Shown here piece after piece: positions 11,475-22,900 of a stretch of DNA of 64,000 nucleotides (positions are counted from its first letter, which is position 1; every line of letters starts with the position of its first letter). Source of the DNA: Nageia nagi. Its lineage: Eukaryota; Pinophyta. The position numbers and the translations under genes were made by a program. Below the pieces are notes generated by a model. It was not told where the DNA came from, ran no database searches, and worked only from the letters and a program-made list of their open reading frames with translations. The stretch is taken from positions 166,780,001 to 166,844,000 of the forward strand of contig JBITNC010000001.1 in NCBI GenBank assembly GCA_050084985.1, in the 5' to 3' direction.

Positions 11475-11962
11475 TACCACTCCATTGGAGGTCGAAGGGA
11501 TATGTGACTAGTAAGAGGAGGTAATTACTACACATAATACTTCCACAATTGGAAGGAGTAAATGAATCACATTAAAAGGAATGAACTTAAGGAAAATACA
11601 TCGAGTTTTAGGTAGTGTAAATCATATTAAAAGGTTAATGAATTGGAGGGATTCGAATACACTAAGTACTTTCACTTACCAAAGTATGCTCTCACTTTTA
11701 CGCTTCAAGTGATCATAAGTGATCAGAAATAAGTTAAGTGAAAGAGGTAAAATTTATTCACATATTATTTGGAATTATATTTCACATTAACACTCTTAAA
11801 GATGTCTACCCTTACCACTCCATTAGAGGTCGAAGGGATATGTGACTCTTGGAGGATTAATTGAACCTCACTTAATTAATTTATCTATACTTAATGGCTT
11901 TTTACTAAGTCTGCTTTTACCACTCCATTGGAGGTCGAAGAGATATGTGACTAGTAAGAAGA
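11475..11962 (+). repeat. Three dispersed leader repeats
   Basis: TACCACTCCATTGGAGGTCG followed by AAGGGATATGTGACT occurs at about 11475-11515, 11812-11850 and 11918-11960. CTCCATTGGAG is itself palindromic. Confidence 0.75.
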
Positions 11963-12674
11963 GGGAATTCATCACATATAAAACTTCCATAGTTGGAAGG
12001 AGTTAATGAACATCATTAAGAGGTTGGATAATGAATCGCATTATAATTAAAAAGAACAATGGGGTTTATTAAGGTCAAGATTCATTTAAAATAAACTTTG
12101 ATTGCATCACATTAAAATAAGATAAATAAATGGACATGAATGTTTGGGAGGGTAGTATGCATAAATGTATTTTACTTGTTTAAATGCATTTCATAAGGCC
12201 TTAAAGGAATAATTGAACGTTAACGAGTTGGATGTCACTACCATTCATTAATTCTTACTTCTTTGTACCCACCGACATAACACACTTGAAGCCATAGAGC
12301 CAGTTACACTTGGAGGTAATGACCAAGGTAACTTTCCTTTAGGTAGGAGTCAAAAAAGGAGACTCATCTAGAACCAAGCCAAAAGCCATAGAAACTTATA
12401 AACATTACTTAGAATTACCTAACCTACCTTGTTTAACACTTGACTAGTCAAAACAAACTAGGAAAAATAAAAAGATTAAAAATGAACAACTCATATCGTT
12501 CATTTAACTTAGACATTAAAAATATGTGAAAAAGTTAAGAAGATAATCACATCATTAAGAGTAAGTTTGCATATAGGATGTTTGTGCATTAAATTGTTTT
12601 CTCGAAAACATAATATAAAAGATAAAAATAGAGTTTCTTTTTTACAATGCTTGTTTATGATATCTAAAAAAAAA

Positions 12675-14498
12675 ATGGTTCAAACTAGAAGTATGACCGG
12701 TAAGAAAATGCGAGAACACCCATTTGAAATACAAGAAATAGATCCAAACAATATGGATCTGATAGAGTATTTGGTTAGGAGGCCACCTCCTTTAGATGAA
12801 TCAGATCCACGAGTAGTTCGTTATGAAAGTAAAGATTGGGATTGGGGTTATGATCAATCTAGATTGCAAAGACAAAGTATAGAAGATCCTATTACCAAGG
12901 CTAGGATGCAAGTGTTAGATGAAGAGTTAATTGAAATTCATCGTTGCCTAGCTAATTATAGGACTATTCCTAAGACATCTTCTAGTTTACTGGGAGATGT
13001 TGAAAAACTAAATCATAGATGTGATAACTTAGAAATGGGCGAAGATAAATCTCGAGCCAAAACCATAGCGGTACCAGAGACTGAGCCCTATAAAGTTAAA
13101 TATGAAAGAGTCATTCATCTATTATCAGATGGTCAAAAGGTTAGTTCTTTAATCCGAAAAGAGGGATCTTCTTTTTCTCATAAATCTCTCAAATTAGGAA
13201 AAAATGAAGTATCAATACCTACGAGTAATTTATCTCAAAGAGCTCCTTCAATGAAGCAAACGGAGAAATCTTATTCTTCAAAGGGAGGATTACATAGAAG
13301 GACATCTAAGTACAAAATAGAAGAGATACCTTCTTATGAAGAACTAGAAGAATGATGATTATGTAAAATAAAAGCTGGCCAAAAATTCATGAAAATATAT
13401 GCTAATGATATTAAAAAGGCCACAGAGATGCAATATCTTCTAAAGGAAGAAAATAGAAAAGTTAACAAATTCATTAAAATTCAAGAACAAGAGAATAAAT
13501 TAAAAGAAATGAAGATAAATTTCTTAGAGATAAAAGGAAATTCATAGAACAAGAACAAGCAAACAAAGAAAGAAATGAATTCCTAGAACAAGAAAAGAAA
13601 AGACTTCATAAAGAACATGAGATTCAACTTCATTTACAAGAATTACAACTATTTCCTGATGAAACTATACAAGATTAAAGAAAGATCTTCAATTACTAAT
13701 CTTACAAGATTACAACTATTTCCTGATGAAACTATACAAGATTACATCTCAAGATGGCGGGCTATACTCACTAGTATGCCTTATACAATACCACAAGAAG
13801 AATTGGTTAAATCATTTCGTCAAAGTTGTTTAAGACCAATAGCCAATGTTCTCCAAATTCAACAACATAAAACTTTTGAAGAAGCTATCGCTCAGGTAGT
13901 AGTTATAGAAAGAGTTAAAATTCAAGATGGAGAACTAAAGCTCAAGAAAAAAGAATACAAAAAGGGTAATCAATATGAAAATAGTACTAAACAACCACAA
14001 AATAATCAAATAGCTATGATAGAAAATTTTGGTCAAGCTTCAAAAATTGAAAAAAATGTTGAACCTAAGCCTAAAAGAAATTTTACCCCATTATCAGAAC
14101 CATTAGCTGAAATACTTAAAAAATTATGTGATAATGGTATGATTAAATTACCTGATATAAAACCTAAAAATCCTAATGCTAAAGGAAACAAATGGTATAA
14201 GGAGAATGAATTTTGTGCTTATCATAGAAAAAAAGGACATAATACAAATAAATGTCGAACTTTACAACATAAAATTCAAGACTTGATAGATAGTCAAAAA
14301 ATAGATGTGGATAATCCTGTTGTGCCTTCGAATCAAAATTTAGGGATATATCAAAACCCCTTACCCTCACATCAAGCTAGCAATGTGGCAATTATCCCAA
14401 ACCAAATGAACTATACATGGAATAATAAGGATATACCATTTATAGGAACTATAGATAATTCAATACATATGATTGGTATAGCTACAAGAGTACAATAA
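12675..14498 (+). pseudogene. Tat1 gag
   Basis: The protein forms the retrotransposon particle. ATG 12675 begins MVQTRSMTGKK, typical of Tat-lineage Gag; the open frame extends further upstream but this ATG is the natural start. The first frame stops at 13353-13355. A K/E-rich, probably coiled-coil stretch follows to about 13610 with stops and a local frameshift. The frame resumes at 13617 with FPDETIQDYISRWRAI and ends with a zinc knuckle at about 14213-14256 (CAYHRKKGHNTNKC). The middle Gag core seems to be missing between about 13600 and 13700, where a 70-bp duplication lies. The 12675 and 13617 parts share the same phase. Confidence 0.8.
13632..13746 (+). repeat. 70-bp offset duplication inside Tat1 gag
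   Basis: About 44 bp containing CAACTATTTCCTGATGAAAC occur at 13632-13676 and again at 13702-13746. The first copy runs into a stop; the second leads into the intact Gag frame. Confidence 0.8.
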
Positions 14499-14789
14499 TA
14501 TCAAAATAAATAGGATAATCCATGAAAAAATCAATCAATACCAAACCCAATTAATATACAACCTATACCTCCTCCGTAACAACCTAAATTTTTGATAAAA
14601 GGTGCTCTTCAACGATAATTAAAAATGTCTCTAGTTAAGATGACCCTATTTGAATTATTACAACAGTCTGAGAGTTATAGGGAAGCTATGAATCAAATCC
14701 TACAAGAAATCCAAGTGGATATTAGTAACCCCGATAATTTTATTTCAATAGTTAAAAGTTTGAGGATATCTCAACAACCTAGTATCACC

Positions 14790-15440
14790 TTCTATGAATA
14801 AGAAAAATTAAATAACGATGGACCAGGCGGGCTTGATCCACCTTTACATATAATTGGTAAAGTAGATGGGAAATTATTTAAAAGAATTCTGATAGATGAA
14901 GGTTCAGCTATAAATATAATTTTAGATGTTGCATACAAAAATTTGAATTTATTAGATTCGCTTATCTTAGCTCCTTCTTTACAAATTAGGGTGTTTAATG
15001 ATGTAGTGTGTTCAACTTTGGGATCAATAGTGCTACCGATTACAGTAGGGGCTAAAACTATTCAAACTTTATTACATATAATTGAAGGAAATATTATACA
15101 ATACAACATTCTTTTAGGATGCCCATGGATTAGAGAAATGCAATGTGTTCCATCAACTTATCATGGATGTTTAAAATACATCTACAAAGATAAAGTTCAT
15201 TGTGTGTTTAAATATCTAGATCCTTATTCACATTGTAATTTAATTTTCGATCCGAATAAAGTGACATTACCGTCCCCTAATTTATCAACCATATTAATGA
15301 ACAAAAATATGAATCAATCTGAAGTCATAAAGGGAAAAAGTGATATAGTTATACAATATAAAGATACTTGGGAAAAAGTTGCTAAAACTTTAGATGAAAA
15401 ATATGGAGCTTCTTCATCAAAACAAGTGAATACTACCTAA
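14790..15440 (+). pseudogene. Tat1 aspartic protease
   Basis: The segment encodes a retropepsin-type protease that cleaves the polyprotein. The active-site region reads LIDEGSAINII, with Glu after the catalytic Asp where Gly, Ser or Thr is usual. A flap-like region and ILLGCPWI near the C-terminal end of the fold are visible. It is in frame with gag, with stops just upstream (14799-14801) and at 15438-15440; pol continues in another frame. Confidence 0.75.
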
Positions 15441-15492
15441 TAATGACTCATCCAATGTATATCTAGTAAAAATTAATTTAATAGATTTAGGG

Positions 15493-16430
15493 ATGGGAGA
15501 ATATGATGTAGATGATGTGGTATTTAATATACCTTCATCACAAGAAGTGGGTAAAGTATCCGAATCACCTAGTGTAATTGGACAAATAGTACCTTTAGGA
15601 GAAATACCTAATCAGACAATGTTTATCTATGCGGGGATAGTAGATCCTGTGTCAATAATACCCAATCAAACATATGAAGGAAATTTCAATAATGATATGA
15701 AATATTTATTGCCATGTTCAAGAACATTTGTATTAAACTATTTTAACAAATGTAATTGGCAAGGACGAGGATGGGGTCGATATGAATAGGGTCCATGAGA
15801 AATAATTGAATTACAATACCAAGATCCCACTAATAAAAGGGGATTAGGTTATCAAAATGAATATAAAAATCTTACTAATTTAGAAAATTTAGGAGAAGAG
15901 AATTTGGATTATAATGAAGAAATTTTAGAGAAAGAATCCATAGTACAAGAAATTATTGATATAAGAGAAGAACAATTAAGTGAAATGGATGTCCTAGAAG
16001 GTGTTGAAATGCTCTTTATTAATAATATTGAGCCACCTTGGAATCATTCAGGCTTACCAAGTGATATACAAGAAAAAATAAATAAAAATGCCAAATCATC
16101 AATCATTCCATATTCAGGTATACCATCGATAAATATGGTTACAATAAAAGAGAACGATATTGAAGATCAAAATAATGAACAAATAGATGAAGTTAATGAA
16201 AATCAAAATTTAATCAAAATAATAGCCAATACTTCTATAGATGAAGTAACTGCTGATTACTCTCTTATATCATCTAATCCTTCGATACATGAATTCAAAA
16301 ATGTAGATCACATATTTGGTTCCTATGAAAATCAAGTAATGACAAATGAACAAACTCAAGAATATGATGAAGAATATAGAGTTAACAATAATGGCTGGAT
16401 ACCAGTACCAAATCAATTAGAAGAAGGGTC
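15493..16430 (+). pseudogene. Tat1 protease-RT linker with G-patch-like motif
   Basis: This acidic, low-complexity linker separates protease and RT. At about 15760-15860 it encodes GRGWGRYE, a stop, and then RGLGYQ, resembling the glycine pattern of a G-patch. Stops interrupt it at 15787-15789 and 15796-15798. From 15493 to 19770 pol stays in one frame. Confidence 0.55.
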
Positions 16431-17145
16431 GCATATGCTTACTGAAAAAGTCTTAGAAATAAATATTAGTAATGATCCTCAAAATCCTAAAATTATTCAA
16501 TTAAGAGAAAACCTCATGAAAAATGAACAAGAAGAAATTATAACCTTATTAAAAGAACGAGAAAAGGTATTCGCATGGTCATATGCAGACATGCCTGGAA
16601 TAGATCCTAAATTAGTAGTACATAATTTAGCATTAAAGTCTGATGCTAAACCTGTTAAACAAAAATTACATAAAATGCATCCTACTATAGCATTAATGGT
16701 AAAAGAAGAACTTCAAAAATTATTAGAAGCTAAATTTATACAACCTATAGATTATTTAGATTGGATATCTAATATGGTACCTATGAAAAAACCAAGTGGA
16801 AAAATAAGAATATGCATAGATTTTCATGATCTTAACAAAGCTTGTCCTAAGGATGATTTCCTTCTACCTAGCATTGATAGTTTGGTAGATTTGACAGCAG
16901 GACATGATATGTTGTCATTAATGGATGGGTTTTCTGGTTATAATCAAATAAAAATAGCTACTGAAGATCAACATAAAACAACTTTTATAACTCCTTGGGG
17001 TACCTTTTGTTATAAAGTTATACCTTTTGGATTAAAAAATGTCAGGGCAACTTATCAAAGGGCTATGACTTATATATTCCATAATTATATGCATGACATA
17101 GTAGAAGATTATGTCGATGATTTGTTGGTTAGATCTAAATATTGA
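16431..17145 (+). pseudogene. Tat1 reverse transcriptase
   Basis: This RNA-dependent DNA polymerase region starts near FAWSYADMPGID. It shows RICIDFHDLNKACPKDDF, LMDGFSGYNQI, TPWGTFCYKVIPFGL and the catalytic YVDDLL at about 17110-17127. The open stretch belongs to a frame open since 15904 and ends in a TGA at 17143-17145. The catalytic Asp residues are intact. Confidence 0.9.
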
Positions 17146-18470
17146 GTAGATCATGGAAAAGACCTAATTAAATTCTTAGATAGATTATTAGAACATAAAG
17201 TAAGATTAAATCCAAAAAAATGTATTTTTGGTGTAACTTCAGGAAAACTATTAGGATTTATTGTGTCCCGATGAGGAATTGAAATAGATCATAGTAAAGT
17301 GAAGGTAGTAGTAGACATGCCACCTCCTACAAATCTAAAACAATTACAAAGTTTATAGGGCAAGTTACAAGCCATTAGAAGGTTTATAGCTCAACTTTCT
17401 GATAAATGTAAACCATTTACAAAATTATTAAAAAAATGAGTAGAATATCATTGGGGCAAAGAGCAATAAGATGCATTCGATGAAATTAAAAGATATTTAT
17501 TATCTCCTCCTATCTTAAGTCCACCAAGAAAAGATGTACCCTTTTTGTTATATATCTCTGCTACTAAAAATGCTTTAGGAACAATGCTTGCTCAAAAGAA
17601 TGAACACAATAAAGAACAAGCTATATATTATCTAAGTAGAACACTTGTGAGCTACGAGATTAAGTATATATATTTGGAAAAATTATGTCTTGCTATCATT
17701 TTTGCTACTAAAAAACTTTGACATTATATGCTAAATCATACAACATATGTCATCTCTAAAGTGGATCCGTTGAAATATATGATGAATAAAACATATCAAA
17801 ATGCAAGAACTGCAAAGTGGATAATGCACTTAACTAAATTTGATTTACATTTTATTGGACAAAACTCAATAAAAGGACAAGTAATTGCTGATTATCTCGC
17901 TGATGCTCCATTGCAAGATAATAAACCCCTTATCATTGAATTACCTAATGATGGGGTGTTTCAATTAGATGAAATTGAAATACCTTTAGAACCTGAAGAT
18001 GATTGGGATATGACAATACACTTTGATGGTTCTCGATGTGAACAAGGTGGTGGAGTAGGTGTTGTATTTATAACACCGCAAGGGATCCCTATACCATATT
18101 CATTTAAACTAAAATTTCCTTGTACTAATAATAATGCAAAATATGAAGCTTTGATATTAGCATAAAAAACTACTGTTAAATTAAAACTTAAAAGAATTAA
18201 GATTATTGGAGATTCTTTATTCATCGTAAATCAAGTAAAAGGAATCTATCAATGTAAAGAACCTTTACTTCAAAAGTATAAAGTGTTAGTTGAGAAATTA
18301 TTAAATTTTTTTGACTAATTTAGTATAGAAGTAGCACCGAGATCATCTAATAGATTTGCAGATGCTATGGCTTCTATTGGATCTCTTATCCCAGAAGATC
18401 CTAAAAAATTTTCAATTCAAGTTGAAATAATTCAATTGTCTCAATCATCATTACAATAGGAAGATGAAGA
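17146..18470 (+). pseudogene. Tat1 RNase H and archaeal-type RNase H
   Basis: After the RT thumb (KCIFGVTSGKLLGFIVS), a Ty3-type RNase H region spans about 17500-17890. A second RNase H begins near 18010 with IHFDGSRCEQGGGVG and AKYEALILA. A dual RNase H is a hallmark of the plant Tat lineage, in which an archaeal-like domain was acquired. Stops occur every few hundred bases, all in one frame. Confidence 0.8.
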
Positions 18471-18639
18471 AAAAAGTGTATTAAATATTGACGTAACTGA
18501 TAAAGATAATTGGTATAAAGAATTGATAGATTTTTTAAAATTTGAAACTCTTCCTGCAAACCTTAATAAATCATCACGATGAGTTTTTAAAATCAAAGCA
18601 ACTAAATATTGTTTGATAGGGGATATCTTGCATCGATGA

Positions 18640-19770
18640 AATTTCAACGGTATTTTACTCAGATGTCTTGAATGAAATGATATTAAAAAGGATATATCCT
18701 CTGCCCATGATGGAACATGTGGAGGACATTTTAATGGTGTTACGATTGTAAAATGATTAATACGAATGGGGTATTATTGGCCAACTATGGAAAAAGATTG
18801 TTGTGAATATGTTAAAAAATGTTTTAAATGTCAATAATATGCTCATTTATTTTCACAACCATCTCAAGAATTACATCCTATACAATCACTTTGGCCATTC
18901 TCTAAATGGGCATTAGATTTAATAGGATAAATTACACCTACATCTACTAGTGGACACAAGTTCATCATTACAGCAACTGAATATTTTACCAAATGGGTAG
19001 AGGCTATTCCCATGACTTCCACCACTGGTTCACAAATTGCTGAATTTATAGAAAATTATATTATATGTAGATTCGGCATACCGAACCAATTAATTATGGA
19101 TAATGGAAAAAAATTTAAAAATAAGGATGTAAAACAAATATATGACAAGTATAAAATTAAACAAAGTTTTTCCACTCCATATTATCCACAAGGCAATGGA
19201 CAGGTAGAGGCTACTAATAAAACTATTCGGAACATCTTAGCAAAAATAGTAAATGATTCTCATAGAGATTGGCATATGCAAATACCAAAATCCTTATGGC
19301 CTTATCATACCAGTGTACGCACTCCTATTAGGGCAACACCATTCTCTTTAGTATATGGAACAGAAGCCATCCTACCCATAGAACTTGAGATACCATCCCT
19401 TAGAGTAAATCTAAGTGAGCAAAATTCTGACAAAGAAGCAAGATAGACTCGCTTAGATCAATTGTTACTTTTATATGAAAAATGTATTAATGCTTTAAAG
19501 CATATGTGTGTTTATCAGAAGAGGATAAAATGAGCTTTTGATAAAAGGGCTCTAATTTGTGAGTTCAAAATAGGTGATTTGGTTTTAAAATAAAATCAAC
19601 AAACTTCACAAATAGAACAATAGCTTAGAAATAAGTTTGCTCCAAATTAGTTAGGACCATATATCATTAAGAAAAAATACAGTAAAGGAACTTATCATTT
19701 ATCAGACTTGGAAGGAAATGAAGAGTGTGAACCTATAAATATCATGCATCTTCGACCCTTCTATACATAA
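18640..19770 (+). pseudogene. Tat1 integrase
   Basis: It would insert the cDNA into the genome. The HHCC zinc region lies at about 18700-18840 (HDGTCGGHFNG, then CCEYVKKCFKCQ). The catalytic core has Asp in WALDLIG, Asp in LIMDNGKKF and Glu in GQVEATNKT. The C-terminal GPY/F-type module ends at TAA 19768-19770. There is no chromodomain. Stops interrupt it but the frame stays the same as RT. Confidence 0.88.
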
Positions 19771-19877
19771 AAAAGAAGAAGTGTACATTAGTCTTCTTTT
19801 GTTTTATTTTATTTTTAAAATAATAAATAAATAAAAGTATTAATATTTGTCAAGTGTTAATGATTAAAACAGAAAAG

Positions 19878-21100
19878 ATGAATCTGGCAAAGGAATCTGC
19901 TGAAGGTAGCATAGTGCAACCATAAGTACAATTTCCACTGCCAAGATATCCAGGTGATTTAGCATTAACATATTTAAAACATAGATTTTATTTTAATCTC
20001 TTAAATTATTTACGATTGACTATTGATGAACAATTTGAGAGAACATACCATATGTTTTATGGTATAAATAATGGTTGGGAAGTCACTTTTTGTGGATATA
20101 AAGCTGGCATTATTTTAAAACCACAAATCTATTTCACCCATAAGGAAAGAATATCACAAGAAATAACAACTTTTTGCCTACAATGGCCTTATGGAATATC
20201 GAGAATCATCATAAATTGTCAATTAACTGAGTATTCACTCCCTTTAGCTAGGCTAAAATACGTTAAACAATTAACCAAAAGCCTAGAATGGATGGATGAA
20301 CTTTTACATTATTTACCTCATCAAAGGGTGATTTATGATTTTTCAAATACTTTTGTGGCTTTTCCTCCTAGAATGTTACAACAACAATATATAGGCAAAC
20401 TCATAGATTTCTTCGCATGCAAATGCGACATACAATTTGGAAACGAAAGTTGGAGAAAAGGCAAGCTTGTTGTATTGTCGAACTTACAACACTAAATCAA
20501 ATAAGGGTTAGAAATGAGATTATTGTAAAACTATCAAAAGGACATAGATTACAGAATAATGGAAGTTATCTGCCAAGGTTCGAAAGTAGGTATGACAAAG
20601 ATCTCTTTATGAAAGTTATTCGTAATATTCCTACCCCTTTGTATTCAAATATATTTTCCATGCCTATTGAAATACAACAAAAAATGGTGTTGACGTTCTA
20701 TGATGCATGTGAATCTTATGGTTGGGATGTCAAAATAAATGGATATCAAGTTATTGTTTGTATCAACGCATTTGAGTTATGGTGTTCTCCTAACTTAGAA
20801 TATGATTTAATGATATATTTCTATCTTCTGTGGCCTATAGAAAAGCCCAAAATAATAGTTGATTGTACTCACAACCTGACTTTAAAACATCAAGAACAAA
20901 TCATCTCTATTGCACAAATCGTAACATTCGAACACTTAGATTATTGTGTTCCAAAAATCTATCATAATCAAGTGGTATTAGATTTTAGTTTTTTGTTTAG
21001 TCCAACACATTGTTCATTTAATCCTGATGTAGTTCAAACTCGATTTGAATGTGTCATGAATAGATTCCCTAGAAAAAATGATAAAGTCCTAAAAAATTAA
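19878..21100 (+). pseudogene. Tat1 extra ORF after integrase, two homologous halves
   Basis: No known family is recognised. From ATG 19878 the frame meets one TAA at 19923-19925, runs to 20495, and continues after a frameshift near 20420-20490 to about 21100. Two halves of about 165 aa match in order. LPRY at 19938 pairs with LPRF at 20570. NNGWEVTFCGY pairs with SYGWDVKINGY, LQWPYGISRIIINC with LLWPIEKPKIIVDC, and RVIYDFSNTF with QVVLDFSFLF. A linker of about 45 aa separates them. No signal peptide, transmembrane helix or zinc motif is visible, so an envelope protein is unlikely. It lies about 110 bp after the integrase stop, in sense orientation. Confidence 0.65.
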
Positions 21101-22900
21101 AAATTATAAAATTTTAAAAAATTGAAAACTATAAAACACATAAAAATTATAAAATTATAAAATCTACCTAGATGGAAACATCTAGAGGTCACTTGGCAAT
21201 TGGGTGCCCTGCCCTTGTATGATGTAAATATATGTTGCATGTCATTGTAAAAGTGATTATCCAGTAAACGTGTAATGTGTGAAAAGGTCATTTTAGAATA
21301 ATCTCCTTGTTATCACTACATTCACTTTGTATTTTCTTTTATAAAGAAATGATATACCATAGATGATAGAAAAACATAAAGTTTGTGTTTGAAGGAAAAT
21401 CCATAAACTCCAAACACTTACGACATTAAAAAATTTGAAGAGAATTTGAATGAAATCATTCTAAGGGATATTAAGAGTGAAAGTTATGTGTCTATCCTAT
21501 TATTCACTTCATCTTGAACCCAAGAATCATTTGATAGTTAAAAAAAAAGGAGATGACAAAAAAAAATTGCTACATTATATCGATGATTCTTGGGTTATTA
21601 AAATATCCTCTACCAGGGCTATGGACGCCTGACTGGCAGTAGAGCAAGGTTGTAGCGGGATCGAGGGGTTAATCCTCATCAGGGCTATGGATGCCTATCT
21701 GGCAATGGGGCATACCTTACGAGTGGCGATATGTCTATTTTGGTTAGCGACCTTCTTTCCTATGGACATCTATACGTTTCATACGGATATACTAGCTTAT
21801 TAATGTCTCTAGGATATTTCATCTCAAATGATCTAAGAAGGGAAATGAATCTCACTACACACACTAGAGTTTATAGATTTTTTATCAACATATAACAATA
21901 TTGTTTGATATCATCTTAGGTTTGTTAAATCTTGAGATAAAGAAAGATAAGGTAGATGTTATAATAACTTGGTTATTAATCCAAAATCACGTAATCGTTT
22001 ATCATAATTTGTATTTTGTTTGTGTTTAAAATCATTTGTGTCATTTTGTTAAACCCATTCCTTTTGAAAACATCATTACCTTTGAACATTATTAAAATTT
22101 GCTTTTCTTTGGAAAGATAAGAATGATTATTTATTGTTCCCCTAACCAAGATAAATTTAATGTTCATATGCATCCATGAGTCACTAGTGTGTCATGTCAA
22201 GCCATTTTTACTATTATCTATTACCTTTGAACATTATTAAAATTGCTTTTCTTTGGAAAGGATAAGAATGATTATTTATTGTTCCCCTAACCAAGATAAA
22301 GTTAATGTTCATATGCATCCATAAGTCACTAGTTTGTCATGACAAGAAGTTTATTGTAAAATTGCCAAGTACGGAAGATGATGCATTTGATTCCGCAAAA
22401 ATATAATAAAAATATATCCTTAAATAACTTAACTTATTAAAATTATAAATTAGATTTATTGTTTATAGCAACTATAATCATACTTATTATTAACTTAGTT
22501 TTGAGATTAGTAACATCATCAAACTAATTTGTTGATATATGTTATATATTTTATCATTATACATCATACATTCCACAATTATATCTATGCATCATACATT
22601 TTGAAAATTACATCTATCATTAACATCTATTCATCATAAAGTAATTAAAAGACAATTATGTTTATTATGATCTACATAACATCAAATCATACCTATTTTA
22701 TCACAAATCTATGTATAGAATGAAAACTCATGCATCAAGAATCATACAAGTACCATAAATATCAAAGATCTATCTATCTATATATACATCATAATAGTCC
22801 ATCAAAAGGTCATCATAACATCATGAATCATACAATAAAACTACAAGGGTCCATAACCTCATAAGTATATAAAAAATAACATCATGAAAAAAGGGTATCC
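21101..22900 (+). other. Tat1 region between extra ORF and antisense gene
   Basis: AT-rich and non-coding as far as I can see. It contains an imperfect direct repeat around CAGGGCTATGG (21610-21650 and 21678-21716) and a 145-bp-offset duplication (22076-22345). Confidence 0.5.
22076..22345 (+). repeat. Direct duplication of about 125 bp in Tat1
   Basis: The block starting TTACCTTTGAACATTATTAA at 22076-22200 recurs at 22221-22345 with few mismatches. The small divergence suggests a recent event. Confidence 0.85.

Larger units (their letters stand above)
10786..12674 (+). other. Tat1 untranslated leader
   Basis: It holds a cluster of the element's palindromic motif (10935-11085) and three copies of a motif with CACTCCATTGGAGGTCGAAG (11475-11962). 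Short frames here show no recognisable protein. No canonical primer binding site was found just after the LTR. Confidence 0.6.

Noticed and set aside
19878-21100. Envelope-like gene after integrase
   Set aside because: There is no signal peptide, transmembrane helix or cleavage site, and the ORF is an internal repeat of a soluble-looking domain.
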